Source: Nitratireductor aestuarii
GTDB taxonomy: Bacteria; Pseudomonadota; Alphaproteobacteria; Rhizobiales; Rhizobiaceae
Reading direction: 5' to 3'
Assembly (NCBI RefSeq): GCF_014641695.1
Contig: NZ_BMIF01000013.1
Location: 52,824 to 116,823 of the forward strand
DNA length: 64,000 nucleotides
How positions within the stretch are numbered: the first letter of the stretch is position 1; each line of letters starts with the position of its first letter. The position numbers and the translations under genes are program-made. Below the pieces are notes generated by a model. That model had not been told where the DNA came from and did not search any database. It was given only the letters and a program-made list of their open reading frames with translations. Positions 17,385 through 28,257 of this stretch are shown here, piece by piece.

Positions 17385-18333
17385 GCCGGGTTTTTCTGAT
17401 CGCCGTTTCGGGATAGAGCGTGCCGACCACGGGCAGGTACCTGGCACCATTGCTCAACAGAAACGCTTTGAACGCCGCCATTGCAGGCGACATTGCGCGA
17501 TCCGCACGGGTAACCGCAAACCATTGGCGCCGGACCGGCAGCCCGACTACATCCAGAATGACCAGCCGTTTTGCCTGAACCTCAGCCTCGATCGTGTGCG
17601 CGGAGATGAACGCAATGCCTAGGCCCGCCATAACAGCCTGCTTGATGGTCTCGTTCGAATCCATCTCGAGCCCGAGCGCTTCGACACGGCCCGGAATATC
17701 GCTCAGGAAGATCTCGAGCGCACTGCGGGTGCCGGATCCAGGCTCACGGATGAGAAAATTCTCCTGCGCAATGCGGTCTTTCGAAATGTCCTGCACAGGA
17801 GCCAGCGGATGATCAGGCGGCGCAATGATGACGAGCGGGTGATCGCCGAAGGCGACGGCCGTTGCCGGCAGGTCCCGCGGCGCACGACCCATGACGGCAA
17901 TGTCCACCTCATGCGTCCTTAGTTTCTCGATGATTTCGGCGCGGTTTCCCACCAGGAGCTGCACCTGGATGTTGGGGTGCTGCTTCATGAAACCCGCCAT
18001 CATGCGCGGCGCGAAATATTTTGCCGTTGAGGCGACGCCCAGCCGCAGTGACCCTGCGCGCACACCCTTGATCGCATCGATCTCCTCGGCGAGCTGGCGC
18101 AGCCTATCCTCGATCGCACCCGCCGCTTCAATCACCGCCAGCCCAGCGGTGGTCGGTCGCAAACCGTCCCGCAGGCGGTCGAAGAGCTCCAGACCGAGCT
18201 CTTCCTCAGCCTGACGGAGCTGGATGGTCACTGCTGGAGGAGTTAGCGCCAACTCCTTGGCAGCACTGACAATTCTGCCGTGGCTGGCTACCACCTGAAG
18301 GGTGCGGAGCTGTCGGAGTGTAAGGTTGCGCAT
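17317..18333 (-). CDS. cbbR: LysR-type regulator of the Calvin-cycle operon
   Basis: A 338-residue LysR regulator read divergently from cbbF, the standard cbbR arrangement. The N-terminal helix-turn-helix (LTLRQLRTLQVVASHGRIVSAAKELALTPPAVTIQLRQAEEELGLELFDR) matches CbbR rather than generic LysR proteins. The effector domain (LRLGVASTAKYFAPRMMAGFMKQHPNIQVQL) senses metabolites such as RuBP or NADPH in studied members. Its C-terminus is extended by a basic tail (KTRPKGANADGKPASSRRRGG) that overlaps the 3' end of the NTF2-like gene by 68 bp. Confidence 0.92.
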   Translation of the reverse strand: MRNLTLRQLRTLQVVASHGRIVSAAKELALTPPAVTIQLRQAEEELGLELFDRLRDGLRPTTAGLAVIEAAGAIEDRLRQLAEEIDAIKGVRAGSLRLGVASTAKYFAPRMMAGFMKQHPNIQVQLLVGNRAEIIEKLRTHEVDIAVMGRAPRDLPATAVAFGDHPLVIIAPPDHPLAPVQDISKDRIAQENFLIREPGSGTRSALEIFLSDIPGRVEALGLEMDSNETIKQAVMAGLGIAFISAHTIEAEVQAKRLVILDVVGLPVRRQWFAVTRADRAMSPAMAAFKAFLLSNGARYLPVVGTLYPETAIRKTRPKGANADGKPASSRRRGGNNRS

Positions 18334-18340
18334 GGCATAG

Positions 18341-18386
18341 CTAAACTAATTTTAGTGCCAACGTAAAGTAATTAAAATGTACTTAC
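18341..18386. promoter_or_regulatory. Candidate CbbR operator region
   Basis: An AT-rich patch in the cbbR/cbbF divergent region. It contains the palindrome ACTAA-TT-TTAGT (18345-18356) and an inverted pair AAGTA / TACTT (18366-18384), spaced like the two half-regions of known CbbR sites, which use TNA-N7/8-TNA motifs. Confidence 0.6.
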
Positions 18387-18431
18387 CTTTTGTCGTCTGC
18401 TTTCCTGACCTGGTTCATCTGAGGAGGAAGC

Positions 18432-19478
18432 ATGATGACCACGACCCTGCAAAGCTTTCTGGCTGATTACGCATCGCGAGGAAACGATGTTCAGCTTGCA
18501 GTCGCCGGCACCATTCGCCAGCTCGCGGCCACCGCCGTGAAGGTGAAGGAACTGATCGGAGCAGGTCCGCTTCCGGATGAACTCGGCGCCAGGCGTGGTT
18601 CCAATGGAGAAGGCGACGACCAGAAGGGCCTGGACGTAAAGGCTGACGAGATGTTTCTCGCTGCCTGCCGCGAAGCCCGTGTGGCAGCCTATGCTTCTGA
18701 AGAGCGGCCGGAAGCACTGCTTCTCGACGAACACGCACCGATTGCCGTCGCCATCGATCCGGTCGACGGATCCTCAAACATCGACACGAACATCTCGATA
18801 GGCACCATTTTCTCTCTTCTCCCGACTGCTGGCGTGCCGGGCTCAAATCCGGCCGCACCTTTTCTTCAGGCGGGACATCGTCAGCTTGCTGCGGGCTTTT
18901 TCATCTACGGGCCGCAGCTGGCGCTGGCGCTGACACTCGGCAGCGGCACGCATCTTTTCGCCTATTCGCCGGCACACGGCGCGTTCGTTCTCACACCCCG
19001 GGCGCCGCAAGTCCCGGAGCGGACGCAGGAATTTGCCATCAACATGTCCAACTACCGGCATTGGGACGAGGGCATCCGCCTCTACGTGGACGATTGCCTG
19101 AAGGGCAGGGAAGGTCCGCGCGAGAAGGACTTCAACATGCGCTGGATCGCCTCGATGGTGGCTGAGTGCTACCGCATCCTTACGCGCGGCGGCGTCTATC
19201 TCTATCCGGGCGATAAGCGCAGGGGCTATCGGGACGGACGCCTCCGGCTCGTCTATGAGGCAAATCCTGTCGCCTTGCTCATCGAGCAGGCTGGCGGTGC
19301 TGCCAGCGACACGCTGAACCGCATCCTCGATCTGGAGCCGGAAAGCCTGCACCAGCGGGTGCCGCTCGTCTTCGGCGCGAGCCGCGAAGTCAATCGCGTC
19401 ACCCGCTACCTCTCCCAGCCAAGCTCCATCGCGGAGCGCGCGCCGCTATTCAATCGCCGCGGCCTGTTGCGTGCGTGA
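18432..19478 (+). CDS. cbbF: Class I fructose-1,6-bisphosphatase
   Basis: A 348-residue cytoplasmic Mg-dependent phosphatase of the Calvin cycle; alphaproteobacterial enzymes usually also act on sedoheptulose bisphosphate. The metal site AVAIDPVDGSSNIDTNISIGTIFS and the GGVYLYPGDKR and LRLVYEANPVALLIEQAGG substrate regions are intact. The start follows GAGGAGGAAGC, and an ATG three bases later is possible. It is the first gene of cbbFPALSX, and cbbP follows after 8 bp. Confidence 0.96.
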   Translation: MMTTTLQSFLADYASRGNDVQLAVAGTIRQLAATAVKVKELIGAGPLPDELGARRGSNGEGDDQKGLDVKADEMFLAACREARVAAYASEERPEALLLDEHAPIAVAIDPVDGSSNIDTNISIGTIFSLLPTAGVPGSNPAAPFLQAGHRQLAAGFFIYGPQLALALTLGSGTHLFAYSPAHGAFVLTPRAPQVPERTQEFAINMSNYRHWDEGIRLYVDDCLKGREGPREKDFNMRWIASMVAECYRILTRGGVYLYPGDKRRGYRDGRLRLVYEANPVALLIEQAGGAASDTLNRILDLEPESLHQRVPLVFGASREVNRVTRYLSQPSSIAERAPLFNRRGLLRA

Positions 19479-19486
19479 GGTGAGCC

Positions 19487-20359
19487 ATGTCAGTCCGCCA
19501 TCCAATCATATCGATCACGGGTTCCTCGGGCGCCGGCACCACGTCGGTCAAGCGGATCTTCGAGCTGATCTTCCGCCGCGAGCAGATCAGGGCCGCCTTC
19601 ATCGAAGGCGATGCTTTCCATCGCTACAATCGCGAGGACATGAAGAGGAAGGTCGCCGAGGAGGCCGCCCGGGGCAATCCCAACTTTACCCACTTCAACG
19701 TCGAGGCGAACGAGCTGCATCTGCTCGAGTCGATCTTCGAGGAGTACGGCCGGCACGGCACAGGGCGCACCCGCACCTATGTCCATGACCAGGAAGAGGC
19801 CAGAGACTACGGCATTCAGCCCGGCAATTTCACTCCCTGGCGTGAATTTGAGGAGACGGATTTGCTCTTCTATGAAGGGCTGCACGGTTGCGTGGTCAGC
19901 GAGACGCTGAACCTCGCCCGCCATTGCGATCTCAAGATCGGTGTCGCGCCGGTCATAAATCTGGAATGGATCCAGAAGATCCACCGCGATCGCGAGGCAC
20001 GCGGTTATTCGACGGAAGCGGTGATGGACATGATCCTGCGCCGCATGCCGGACTATGTCCGCTACATCACCCCGCAGTTCACCGAGACGGATATCAACTT
20101 CCAGCGCGTGCCGGTGGTGGATACCTCCAATCCGTTCATTGCCCGCTGGATACCGACGCCTGATGAATCGATGCTGGTGATCCGCTTCCGCAACCCGCGC
20201 GGCATCGATTTCCCGTACCTGCTGGCGATGATCCACAACTCCTTCATGTCGCGGGCGAATTCCATCGTTGTGCCGGGCAACAAGCTGGATCTGGCGATGC
20301 AGCTGATCCTGACCCCGCTCATCCTGCAACTCATAGAGCGCAAGCAGCGCGCGTCCTGA
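19487..20359 (+). CDS. cbbP: Phosphoribulokinase
   Basis: A 290-residue kinase that converts ribulose 5-phosphate to RuBP. The P-loop is [14 protein letters not shown], and the DAFHRYNRE segment and LLFYEGLHG (Walker B region) are typical of the short bacterial class I enzyme, usually octameric and activated by NADH. It starts 8 bp after cbbF with GAGGTGAGCC upstream, and cbbA follows after 13 bp. Confidence 0.96.
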   Translation: MSVRHPIISITGSSGAGTTSVKRIFELIFRREQIRAAFIEGDAFHRYNREDMKRKVAEEAARGNPNFTHFNVEANELHLLESIFEEYGRHGTGRTRTYVHDQEEARDYGIQPGNFTPWREFEETDLLFYEGLHGCVVSETLNLARHCDLKIGVAPVINLEWIQKIHRDREARGYSTEAVMDMILRRMPDYVRYITPQFTETDINFQRVPVVDTSNPFIARWIPTPDESMLVIRFRNPRGIDFPYLLAMIHNSFMSRANSIVVPGNKLDLAMQLILTPLILQLIERKQRAS

Positions 20360-20372
20360 GGAGGAACTGACC

Positions 20373-21452
20373 ATGGCGAAGATCACGTTGCGACAGCTGC
20401 TCGACCATGCCGCCGAGCATGGCTACGGCGTCCCAGCCTTCAACATCAACAACATGGAGCAGGGCCTTGCCATCATGGAGGCGGCGAAGGCCTGCGATGC
20501 ACCAGTCATCCTTCAGGTGTCGCGCGGCGCGCGCAGCTATGCGGGCGACATCATGCTCTCGAAGATGATCGACGCGCTGGTGGAGATGTATCCGTCCATT
20601 CCCGTCTGCCTGCATCAGGACCACGGCAATGACGAGGCCACCTGCCTTAGCGCCATCCGCCACGGTTTCACCTCCGTGATGATGGACGGTTCGCTCGCGG
20701 CCGACGCGAAGACACCCGCAAGCTATGAATACAATGCTGCGATCACCGAGCGCGTCGCGCGCATGGCCCACTGGGTTGGCGCTTCCGTGGAAGGCGAGCT
20801 TGGCGTGCTGGGCTCTCTGGAGACCGGAGGCGGTGAGGCCGAGGACGGCCACGGCGCGGAAGGGGAGCTCTCGCACGACCAACTGCTGACCGATCCGGAT
20901 CAGGCGGTGGACTTCGTCCGCAGGACGGGCGTCGATGCGCTGGCCATCGCCTGTGGCACCTCGCACGGGGCTTACAAGTTCTCGCGTCGTCCGGACGGCG
21001 ACATTCTCGCGATGCATGTGATCGAGGAGATCAACCGGAGGCTGCCGAACACGCATCTGGTGATGCACGGCTCTTCCTCGGTGCCGCAGGAACTGCAGGA
21101 CGTCATCAACCGCTTCGGCGGGCGGATGCCGCAGACCTATGGCGTTCCAGTCGAAGAGATCGAGCGCGGCATCCGCCACGGCGTCCGCAAGGTCAACATT
21201 GACACCGACTGCCGCATGGCGATGGCCGGGCAATTCCGCCGTGTCGCGGTGGAAGATCCGGCCGAGTTCGACCCGCGCAAGTTTTTGAAACCTGCAATGG
21301 ATGCGCTGCGGGAGCTCTGCCGCGACCGTTTCGAGCGCTTCGGCACCGCCGGGCACGCGCCGAAGATCAAGGTCATCTCCATGGACGAGATGGCGAAGCG
21401 CTACGCCAGCGGCGAACTCGATCCCCAATCAACCATAGCCAGGGCTGCCTGA
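20373..21452 (+). CDS. cbbA: Class II fructose-bisphosphate aldolase
   Basis: A 359-residue Zn-dependent aldolase of the CbbA subtype. Zinc and active-site motifs are present: [47 protein letters not shown] and [13 protein letters not shown]. It serves both the fructose- and sedoheptulose-bisphosphate steps. An AGGAGGAACTG ribosome-binding site precedes it. In Sinorhizobium-type operons cbbT lies between cbbP and cbbA; here cbbA follows cbbP directly. Confidence 0.96.
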   Translation: MAKITLRQLLDHAAEHGYGVPAFNINNMEQGLAIMEAAKACDAPVILQVSRGARSYAGDIMLSKMIDALVEMYPSIPVCLHQDHGNDEATCLSAIRHGFTSVMMDGSLAADAKTPASYEYNAAITERVARMAHWVGASVEGELGVLGSLETGGGEAEDGHGAEGELSHDQLLTDPDQAVDFVRRTGVDALAIACGTSHGAYKFSRRPDGDILAMHVIEEINRRLPNTHLVMHGSSSVPQELQDVINRFGGRMPQTYGVPVEEIERGIRHGVRKVNIDTDCRMAMAGQFRRVAVEDPAEFDPRKFLKPAMDALRELCRDRFERFGTAGHAPKIKVISMDEMAKRYASGELDPQSTIARAA

Positions 21453-22940
<1,488 letters not shown>

Positions 22941-22965
22941 GCCAACCCGATCTTGGAGAAAACCA

Positions 22966-23385
22966 ATGCGCATCACCCAGGGAGCATTCTCATTCCTGCC
23001 CGATCTCACTGACGATCAGATCCGGGCGCAGGTACAGTACTGCATCGACAATGGCTGGGCGGTGAGCCTCGAATTCACCGACGACCCGCATCCCCGCAAC
23101 ACCTACTGGGATATGTGGGGGCACCCGATGTTCGACAATCCTGATGCAGCCGCACTGATGTTCGAGTTGGCGGAGTGCCGGAAGGTGTACGGCGACCGCT
23201 ACATCCGTGTCGTCGCGTTCGATGCCACTCATGGCTGGGAGTCGGTGAAGCTCTCCTTCATCGTCAACCGTCCTCCTGACGAACCTGGCTTCCAGCTGGA
23301 ACGGCACGAACGCGGCGGCCGCATGATGGGCTACACGACCCGGTCCTACGCATCGGACAGGCCCGCCGGCCAACGCTATAGCTGA
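22966..23385 (+). CDS. cbbS: RuBisCO small subunit (red type)
   Basis: A 139-residue small subunit. MRITQGAFSFLPDLTDDQIRAQVQYCIDNGWAVSLEFTDDPHPRNTYWDMWGHPMF is characteristic of red-type CbbS. The C-terminal ~30 residues (ERHERGGRMMGYTTRSYASDRPAGQRY) form the red-type extension that builds the beta-hairpin barrel at the top of the holoenzyme. The ATG at 22966 is chosen over the upstream in-frame start at 22921, which would lie inside cbbL. Confidence 0.97.
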   Translation: MRITQGAFSFLPDLTDDQIRAQVQYCIDNGWAVSLEFTDDPHPRNTYWDMWGHPMFDNPDAAALMFELAECRKVYGDRYIRVVAFDATHGWESVKLSFIVNRPPDEPGFQLERHERGGRMMGYTTRSYASDRPAGQRYS

Positions 23386-23448
23386 CTGTGCAACCCTTCC
23401 TCACCATGAGGGCCTTTGGACCTGGAGGATGGGCAACAGGAGACTCCC

Positions 23449-24369
23449 ATGTCTGCAACGGCACTCGCCGAAGAGGCAAACAGCGTTCCGACCTCCGTCG
23501 ATCTGCGCGCCGAATACGAGGCGTCTGGCGTCGGCGAGGTGCTGGCGGAGCTTGACCGCGATCTGATCGGCCTTGCCCCGGTGAAGAAGCGCATCCGCGA
23601 GACGGCGGCGCTGCTTCTGGTGGAGCGTGCCCGCCGCAGCATGGGGCTCGCGCATGAAACGCCGACGCTTCACATGAGCTTCACCGGCAATCCCGGTACC
23701 GGAAAAACCACGGTGGCGCTTCGCATGGCGGACCTGCTGCACCGGCTCGGCTATATCCGCAAAGGGCATCTCGTCTCCGTGACGCGCGATGATCTCGTCG
23801 GTCAGTACATCGGCCACACCGCGCCCAAGACCAAGGAGGTGCTGAAGCGGGCAATGGGCGGCGTGTTGTTCATCGATGAGGCCTACTACCTTTATCGCCC
23901 CGAGAACGAACGCGATTACGGACAGGAGGCGATCGAGATCCTTCTGCAGGTGATGGAAAACCAGCGCGACGATCTGGTGGTGATCCTCGCCGGCTATGCG
24001 GCGCGCATGGAGCGCTTCTTCGAGAGCAATCCGGGGTTCCGCTCGCGGATTGCTCACCACATTGACTTCCCTGACTACGACGACCCGGAGCTGCTGCAGA
24101 TCGGGGTGAAGATGTTGGAGAAGCAGAACTATCGTCTCGATGAGGAAGCCGAGGCGGCGATGCGCGATTACATCTCTCGCCGCCGTCAGCAGCCGCACTT
24201 CGCCAATGCGCGCTCCATCCGCAATGCGCTCGACAGGGCGCGCTTGCGTCAGGCAAACCGGCTGTTCGAGACCGCGAGCGGCCCGCTCGATGCTGACGAA
24301 CTCTCGACCATCCGCGCCGAAGATATCCGCGCCAGCCGCGTTTTCGATGCGGCGGCAGCAGGTTCATAG
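23449..24369 (+). CDS. cbbX: Red-type RuBisCO activase CbbX
   Basis: A 306-residue AAA+ motor that pulls on the CbbL C-terminus to release inhibitory sugar phosphates. Walker A is [21 protein letters not shown] and Walker B is [29 protein letters not shown] holds the arginine-finger region. [17 protein letters not shown] is the pore-loop region. The start at 23449 has AGGAG five to nine bases upstream and is preferred to 23416. It is the last recognisable cbb gene; no cbbE, cbbT or cbbY follows. Confidence 0.96.
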   Translation: MSATALAEEANSVPTSVDLRAEYEASGVGEVLAELDRDLIGLAPVKKRIRETAALLLVERARRSMGLAHETPTLHMSFTGNPGTGKTTVALRMADLLHRLGYIRKGHLVSVTRDDLVGQYIGHTAPKTKEVLKRAMGGVLFIDEAYYLYRPENERDYGQEAIEILLQVMENQRDDLVVILAGYAARMERFFESNPGFRSRIAHHIDFPDYDDPELLQIGVKMLEKQNYRLDEEAEAAMRDYISRRRQQPHFANARSIRNALDRARLRQANRLFETASGPLDADELSTIRAEDIRASRVFDAAAAGS

Positions 24370-24449
24370 TCTGGAACAAGACCGGATGGTGGAGGTTTCG
24401 TCCACAGCACTAGCCCTTCACCACCACCTCAAACACGAGGAGAGTTTCC

Positions 24450-24662
24450 ATGGCTAACGCCGACAAGAAACACATCGGCAAGGGATCGCAAGGAAAGGGT
24501 TCCGGTTCGGGCGCGATGACCGAACTCGACAAGGATACCGTCGGTGAGAACGAGGTCCTGTCGAACCGGGACAAGAAGCAGCATTCGCAGGAACGCGGGC
24601 AGGACGGCAACGCGATCAAATCCGAGCAGGGCCAGGACCATGCGGCCAACCGCCGTCCCTGA
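24450..24662 (+). CDS. Small hydrophilic disordered protein
   Basis: A 70-residue protein with a good ribosome-binding site (GAGGAGAG) and no hydrophobic core. It is rich in K, G, Q, D and E (KKHIGKGSQGKGSGSG..., EQGQDHAANRRP), so it is probably intrinsically disordered like stress-related hydrophilins. It has no recognised domain. A second protein of the same length and character follows after 15 bp, which suggests a two-gene unit. Confidence 0.6.
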   Translation: MANADKKHIGKGSQGKGSGSGAMTELDKDTVGENEVLSNRDKKQHSQERGQDGNAIKSEQGQDHAANRRP

Positions 24663-24677
24663 CCGCAGGAGTATTCC

Positions 24678-24890
24678 ATGACCAGCAAGCACCCCAAGAC
24701 GGAGACACCATCCGACAAGGATCTGCGCGAGAACCCCGGAATTGGCACTTCCAAAGGCACGATCAAGGGCGGCGATATCCTTGATGAGGAAGGCACCGGC
24801 GGCGACAATACCTTTGAAGGTGATGTCGAGAACGACGTCACGCAGCAGGGCGGCGTGAACCCCGATCAGACCGGTCGCACCAACAAGTAG
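24678..24890 (+). CDS. Small hydrophilic disordered protein
   Basis: A 70-residue acidic, Gly/Thr/Asn/Asp-rich protein (GIGTSKGTIKGGDILDEEGTGGDNTFEGDVENDVTQQGG) with no cysteine and no hydrophobic segment. The ribosome-binding site is AGGAG. It lies 15 bp after a sibling of identical length and ends 3 bp before the stop of the convergent regulator gene. Function is unknown; a stress or desiccation-protectant role would fit the composition but is not shown. Confidence 0.6.
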   Translation: MTSKHPKTETPSDKDLRENPGIGTSKGTIKGGDILDEEGTGGDNTFEGDVENDVTQQGGVNPDQTGRTNK

Positions 24891-24893
24891 TGC

Positions 24894-26294
24894 TCAGGAG
24901 TCCGAGAAGCCGAACGGTGTATCTGTCCTTCTAAAATTGTCCGGCAGCAGCTGACGACCGATCGGCGGCTCGGAACGCGCGGTGCAGGTGATGCGGTGGC
25001 AGAGGTGGCAGGCGATGCCGATCGGCGTCGGAGCCACGTTCTGCTGACCATCGCTATAAACCAGACGGTCCGCGTATTTAGCCTCACAGACAAGCGCGAC
25101 GGAACGCTCGACGCTGAGCGCCCGATAGCTTCCGCCGCCTGAATAGACGGTGCGGGCGACGGAGAAGAAGCGCTGGCCGTCCGGCAGTTCCAGCCATTGT
25201 GTCACGATCTGGCGTGGCATCTTGAAGGTCTGATGCACGGTCCAAAGCGGGCACCCGCCGCCGTGGCGGGCGAATGGGAAGGTGCCGCTGTTCAGCCGCT
25301 TGGAGACGTTTCCGGCGGCATCGACGCGGATGAAGAAGAAGGGGACGCGCTCCTGACCGGGCTTCTGCAGCGTGGTCAGGCGATGGGCAGTCTGTTCGAA
25401 GCTGGTGCCGAACTCGCGCGCCAGTCCCTCGATGTCATAGCGGCGTGTTTCCACCGACTTGGCGAAACGCGCATAGGGCATCAGGATCGCGGCGGCGCAA
25501 TAGGCTGCGAGCGTTCGTGTGGCGAGGCGACGGGTGTTGTCATTGGGGAAGTTTCCTTCCTCAACAGCCTGGGCGATCTGCGGCTCGAGTTCGAGATAGG
25601 CAAGCTGCTGGGCCAGCTGAAAGTTCTGGCTCGCAGCGTCGAGCGTTTCATCGAGCAGCACTGCCTTGCGGTGCCAGTCGAGGCGACGGACGGAGCCAAC
25701 CATGACGTCCGAGGGGAGGCGGCGGACGATAAGGTTGTGGCGCTTCTTCAGATGGGCGGCGAACCCGCCTTCCTCGCTGATCTTTGCGGCAAGGGTCTCG
25801 GATGCCGAGTCGAGCGCGGGAAAGCAGTTCTTGCGGGCGGCGAGGAAATTGCGCACTGCCGCCACTGGGTCGCCGGACGAGCTGGCGCTGGCGCCCGGCC
25901 TGTCCTGTCGTTTTTCCGCGAGCGCAAGCTGCTCTTCCTTGTAGGTCGTGTGCAGCCGGATGAAGGCTTCCGCAAAGGTCGGGAAACTGTTTGCCACGTC
26001 GCCGAGTTCGGAAGCGGAGATCTCTACGTCCGCAAGAAGAGGGTCGCGAAAGGCGGTGCGGAGCTTCGTCTGCAGTTCCTCCTGCGTGCCTTCGCTCAGG
26101 TCAGAGAAGTCGACCTTGTAAGCGCGGGCAAGACGCAGAAGGATCTCGGCGGTCACCGGCCTGTGGTTACGCTCGATCAGTGCCACGTAGGAGGGCGAGA
26201 TTTCGAGATCCGCCGCCATTTCGGCCTGCGTCAGGCCGAGATCGCGCCGCAGCCGCCTGATCCTTGGTCCAAGGTACGTTACAAAGTCCGCCAT
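24894..26294 (-). CDS. XRE/ImmA-IrrE short-chain acyl-CoA-type regulator (ScfR/RamB family)
   Basis: A 466-residue regulator. Residues ~8-62 form an XRE helix-turn-helix (RIRRLRRDLGLTQAEMAADLEISPSYVALIERN). The middle carries an ImmA/IrrE-like domain (LARRTLAAYCAAAILMPYARF...FGTSFEQTAHRLTTLQ). The C-terminal ~150 residues form the ScfR domain, with a conserved GGGCPLW and CHLCHRITC cysteines. Relatives are RamB, which controls aceA in Corynebacterium, and PccR, which controls propionyl-CoA genes in Rhodobacter. It is divergent from aceA and has a CCTTACAA-type operator directly before its start, so it very likely controls aceA and itself. Confidence 0.88.
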   Translation of the reverse strand: MADFVTYLGPRIRRLRRDLGLTQAEMAADLEISPSYVALIERNHRPVTAEILLRLARAYKVDFSDLSEGTQEELQTKLRTAFRDPLLADVEISASELGDVANSFPTFAEAFIRLHTTYKEEQLALAEKRQDRPGASASSSGDPVAAVRNFLAARKNCFPALDSASETLAAKISEEGGFAAHLKKRHNLIVRRLPSDVMVGSVRRLDWHRKAVLLDETLDAASQNFQLAQQLAYLELEPQIAQAVEEGNFPNDNTRRLATRTLAAYCAAAILMPYARFAKSVETRRYDIEGLAREFGTSFEQTAHRLTTLQKPGQERVPFFFIRVDAAGNVSKRLNSGTFPFARHGGGCPLWTVHQTFKMPRQIVTQWLELPDGQRFFSVARTVYSGGGSYRALSVERSVALVCEAKYADRLVYSDGQQNVAPTPIGIACHLCHRITCTARSEPPIGRQLLPDNFRRTDTPFGFSDS

Positions 26295-26310
26295 GGGAGC
26301 ACCTTTACAT

Positions 26311-26341
26311 CCTTACAACCTTACAAGCATTGTTTGTAAGG
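26311..26341. promoter_or_regulatory. Operator of the aceA regulator
   Basis: Three copies of an 8-mer: CCTTACAA at 26311-26318 and 26319-26326 in tandem, and the inverted TTGTAAGG at 26334-26341. The last two form a perfect inverted repeat with a 7-bp spacer. The array begins 17 bp upstream of the regulator start codon in the divergent region with aceA. Confidence 0.7.
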
Positions 26342-26418
26342 AATGACAAGTGCACAACGAACCGGATTGAGTATCCGGCGGTGGCGGGTAGGTTGCCTTC
26401 AACTTTACGGAGGCATTC

Positions 26419-28014
26419 ATGGACTACAGGGCCAGCATTCGCGACCTCGATCAGGTCATCGGAACCAACCAGAACTGGAACGGCATCTCTGCTGAATCCG
26501 CAGCACGGATGCAGTTGCAGAACCGTTTCCGCACCGGACTCGACATCGCTCGCTACACCGCCAAGATCATGCGCCGCGACATGGCCGCCTATGATCTCGA
26601 CCCGGCAAACTACACACAGTCGCTCGGCTGCTGGCACGGCTTCATCGGCCAGCAGAAGATCATCTCGATCAAGAAGCACTTCGGCACCACCAAGGGCCGC
26701 TACCTCTACCTCTCAGGCTGGATGGTTGCAGCACTCCGCTCTGAGTTCGGCCCGCTGCCGGACCAGTCGATGCACGAGAAGACGTCCGTTCCAGCGCTGA
26801 TCGAGGAGCTCTACACGTTCCTGCGCCAGGCCGATGCCCGCGAGCTCGGCATGATGTTCCGGGACCTCGACAATGCACGCTCGGCTGGCGACCAGATCCG
26901 CGAACAGCAGATCCTGAACGCCATCGACAACCATGAGACGCACGTCGTTCCGATCATCGCCGACATCGACGCCGGTTTCGGCAATGCCGAAGCGACCTAC
27001 CTGCTCGCCAAGAAGATGATCGAGGCTGGTGCCTGCGCGCTGCAGATCGAGAACCAGGTTTCCGACGAGAAGCAGTGCGGCCATCAGGACGGCAAGGTCA
27101 CCGTTCCGCATGAGGACTTCATCGCCAAGATCCGCGCCTGCCGCTATGCCTTCCTCGAGCTCGGCGTTGAAGACGGCATCATCGTTGCCCGCACGGACTC
27201 GCTGGGCGCCGGCCTGACCAAGCAGATCGCCTTCAGCAAGGAGCCGGGTGACCTGGGCGATCAGTACAACTCCTTCCTCGATTGCGAGGAGATCACGGAT
27301 CTGAACAGCGCTAACGGTGATGTCCTCATCAACCGCAATGGCAAGCTAGTCCGCCCGAAGCGCCTGCCGTCGAACCTCTACCAGTTCCGTGAAGGCACGG
27401 GCGTGGACCGCGTCGTTCTCGACTGCATCACCTCGCTGCAGAACGGTGCCGACCTGCTCTGGATCGAGACCGAAAAGCCGCATATCGGCCAGATCGCCAG
27501 CATGGTCGACCGCATCCGCGAAGTCGTTCCGAACGCGAAGCTCGTCTACAACAACTCGCCGTCCTTCAACTGGACGCTCAACTTCCGCCAGCAGGTGTTT
27601 GACGCCTGGCAGGCAGAAGGCAAGGATGTCTCGGCCTATGACCGTGCCCGCCTGATGAGCGCCGACTACGACGAGAGCGAACTGGCTGCCGAGGCTGACG
27701 AGCGGATCCGCACCTTCCAGCGCGACGCAGCGCAGCGTGCCGGCATCTTCCATCACCTGATCACGCTGCCGACCTACCATACGGCTGCTCTGTCGACCGA
27801 CAATCTCGCCAAGGAATACTTCGGTGAGGCTGGCATGCTGGGCTACGTTGCCAATGTTCAGCGCAAGGAGATCCGCCAGGGCATCGCCTGCGTCAAGCAT
27901 CAGAACATGGCCGGTTCCGACATCGGTGACGATCACAAGGAATACTTTGCCGGTGAAGCAGCGCTCAAGGCTGGCGGCGCTCACAACACCATGAACCAGT
28001 TCTCGGCCGCCTGA
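26419..28014 (+). CDS. aceA: Isocitrate lyase
   Basis: A 531-residue enzyme of the glyoxylate shunt that splits isocitrate into succinate and glyoxylate. The catalytic signature is DEKQCGHQDGK (Cys220), and ADIDAGFGNAEATYLL is the Mg-binding segment. The length corresponds to the longer bacterial isoform (~530) rather than the ~430-residue E. coli type. Translation is preceded by ACGGAGGC. The divergent ScfR/RamB-type regulator and its repeat operator suggest induction on acetate or short-chain fatty acids. No malate synthase is in the window. Confidence 0.96.
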   Translation: MDYRASIRDLDQVIGTNQNWNGISAESAARMQLQNRFRTGLDIARYTAKIMRRDMAAYDLDPANYTQSLGCWHGFIGQQKIISIKKHFGTTKGRYLYLSGWMVAALRSEFGPLPDQSMHEKTSVPALIEELYTFLRQADARELGMMFRDLDNARSAGDQIREQQILNAIDNHETHVVPIIADIDAGFGNAEATYLLAKKMIEAGACALQIENQVSDEKQCGHQDGKVTVPHEDFIAKIRACRYAFLELGVEDGIIVARTDSLGAGLTKQIAFSKEPGDLGDQYNSFLDCEEITDLNSANGDVLINRNGKLVRPKRLPSNLYQFREGTGVDRVVLDCITSLQNGADLLWIETEKPHIGQIASMVDRIREVVPNAKLVYNNSPSFNWTLNFRQQVFDAWQAEGKDVSAYDRARLMSADYDESELAAEADERIRTFQRDAAQRAGIFHHLITLPTYHTAALSTDNLAKEYFGEAGMLGYVANVQRKEIRQGIACVKHQNMAGSDIGDDHKEYFAGEAALKAGGAHNTMNQFSAA

Positions 28015-28028
28015 CCCGCCGGGACCAA

Positions 28029-28056
28029 GGCGAGGGGTATTCCCTAACCTCTCGCC
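28029..28056 (+). terminator. Hairpin between aceA and the small downstream gene
   Basis: Inverted repeat GGCGAGGGGT / ACCTCTCGCC with one G-U pair and an 8-nt loop, 14 bp after aceA. It lacks a T-run, so it is a processing or attenuation hairpin rather than a clear terminator. Confidence 0.45.
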
Positions 28057-28077
28057 GCCCTATCTGGAGTGCATACC

Positions 28078-28257
28078 ATGACAGAAACCGCTGAAATCCA
28101 GAAGCCAAGCGAACCGCAGCGTCCCCGCGCGGTCTTCTCGAACGAAGACTTCAAGCTCCTGCGCACTGCCATCGCGCATTACCTGCAGGAAGCCAAGGAC
28201 GACCCGAACCTCGGGAAGTATTCAAGCCTCTATCACCGCCTCGGCCGCATCGGCTGA
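28078..28257 (+). CDS. Small protein of unknown function downstream of aceA
   Basis: A 59-residue protein starting at an ATG with GGAG eight bases upstream; a GTG at 28069 is less likely. The N-terminal ~20 residues are polar (ETAEIQKPSEPQRPR). The rest is a predicted helical core, FSNEDFKLLRTAIAHYLQEAKDDPNLGKYSSLYHRLGRIG. No domain is recognised. The position after aceA suggests co-transcription through the hairpin at 28029. Confidence 0.6.
   Translation: MTETAEIQKPSEPQRPRAVFSNEDFKLLRTAIAHYLQEAKDDPNLGKYSSLYHRLGRIG

Noticed and set aside
20331..21428. 365-codon open frame on the minus strand
   Set aside because: Antisense to cbbA; the aldolase motifs prove the plus strand.
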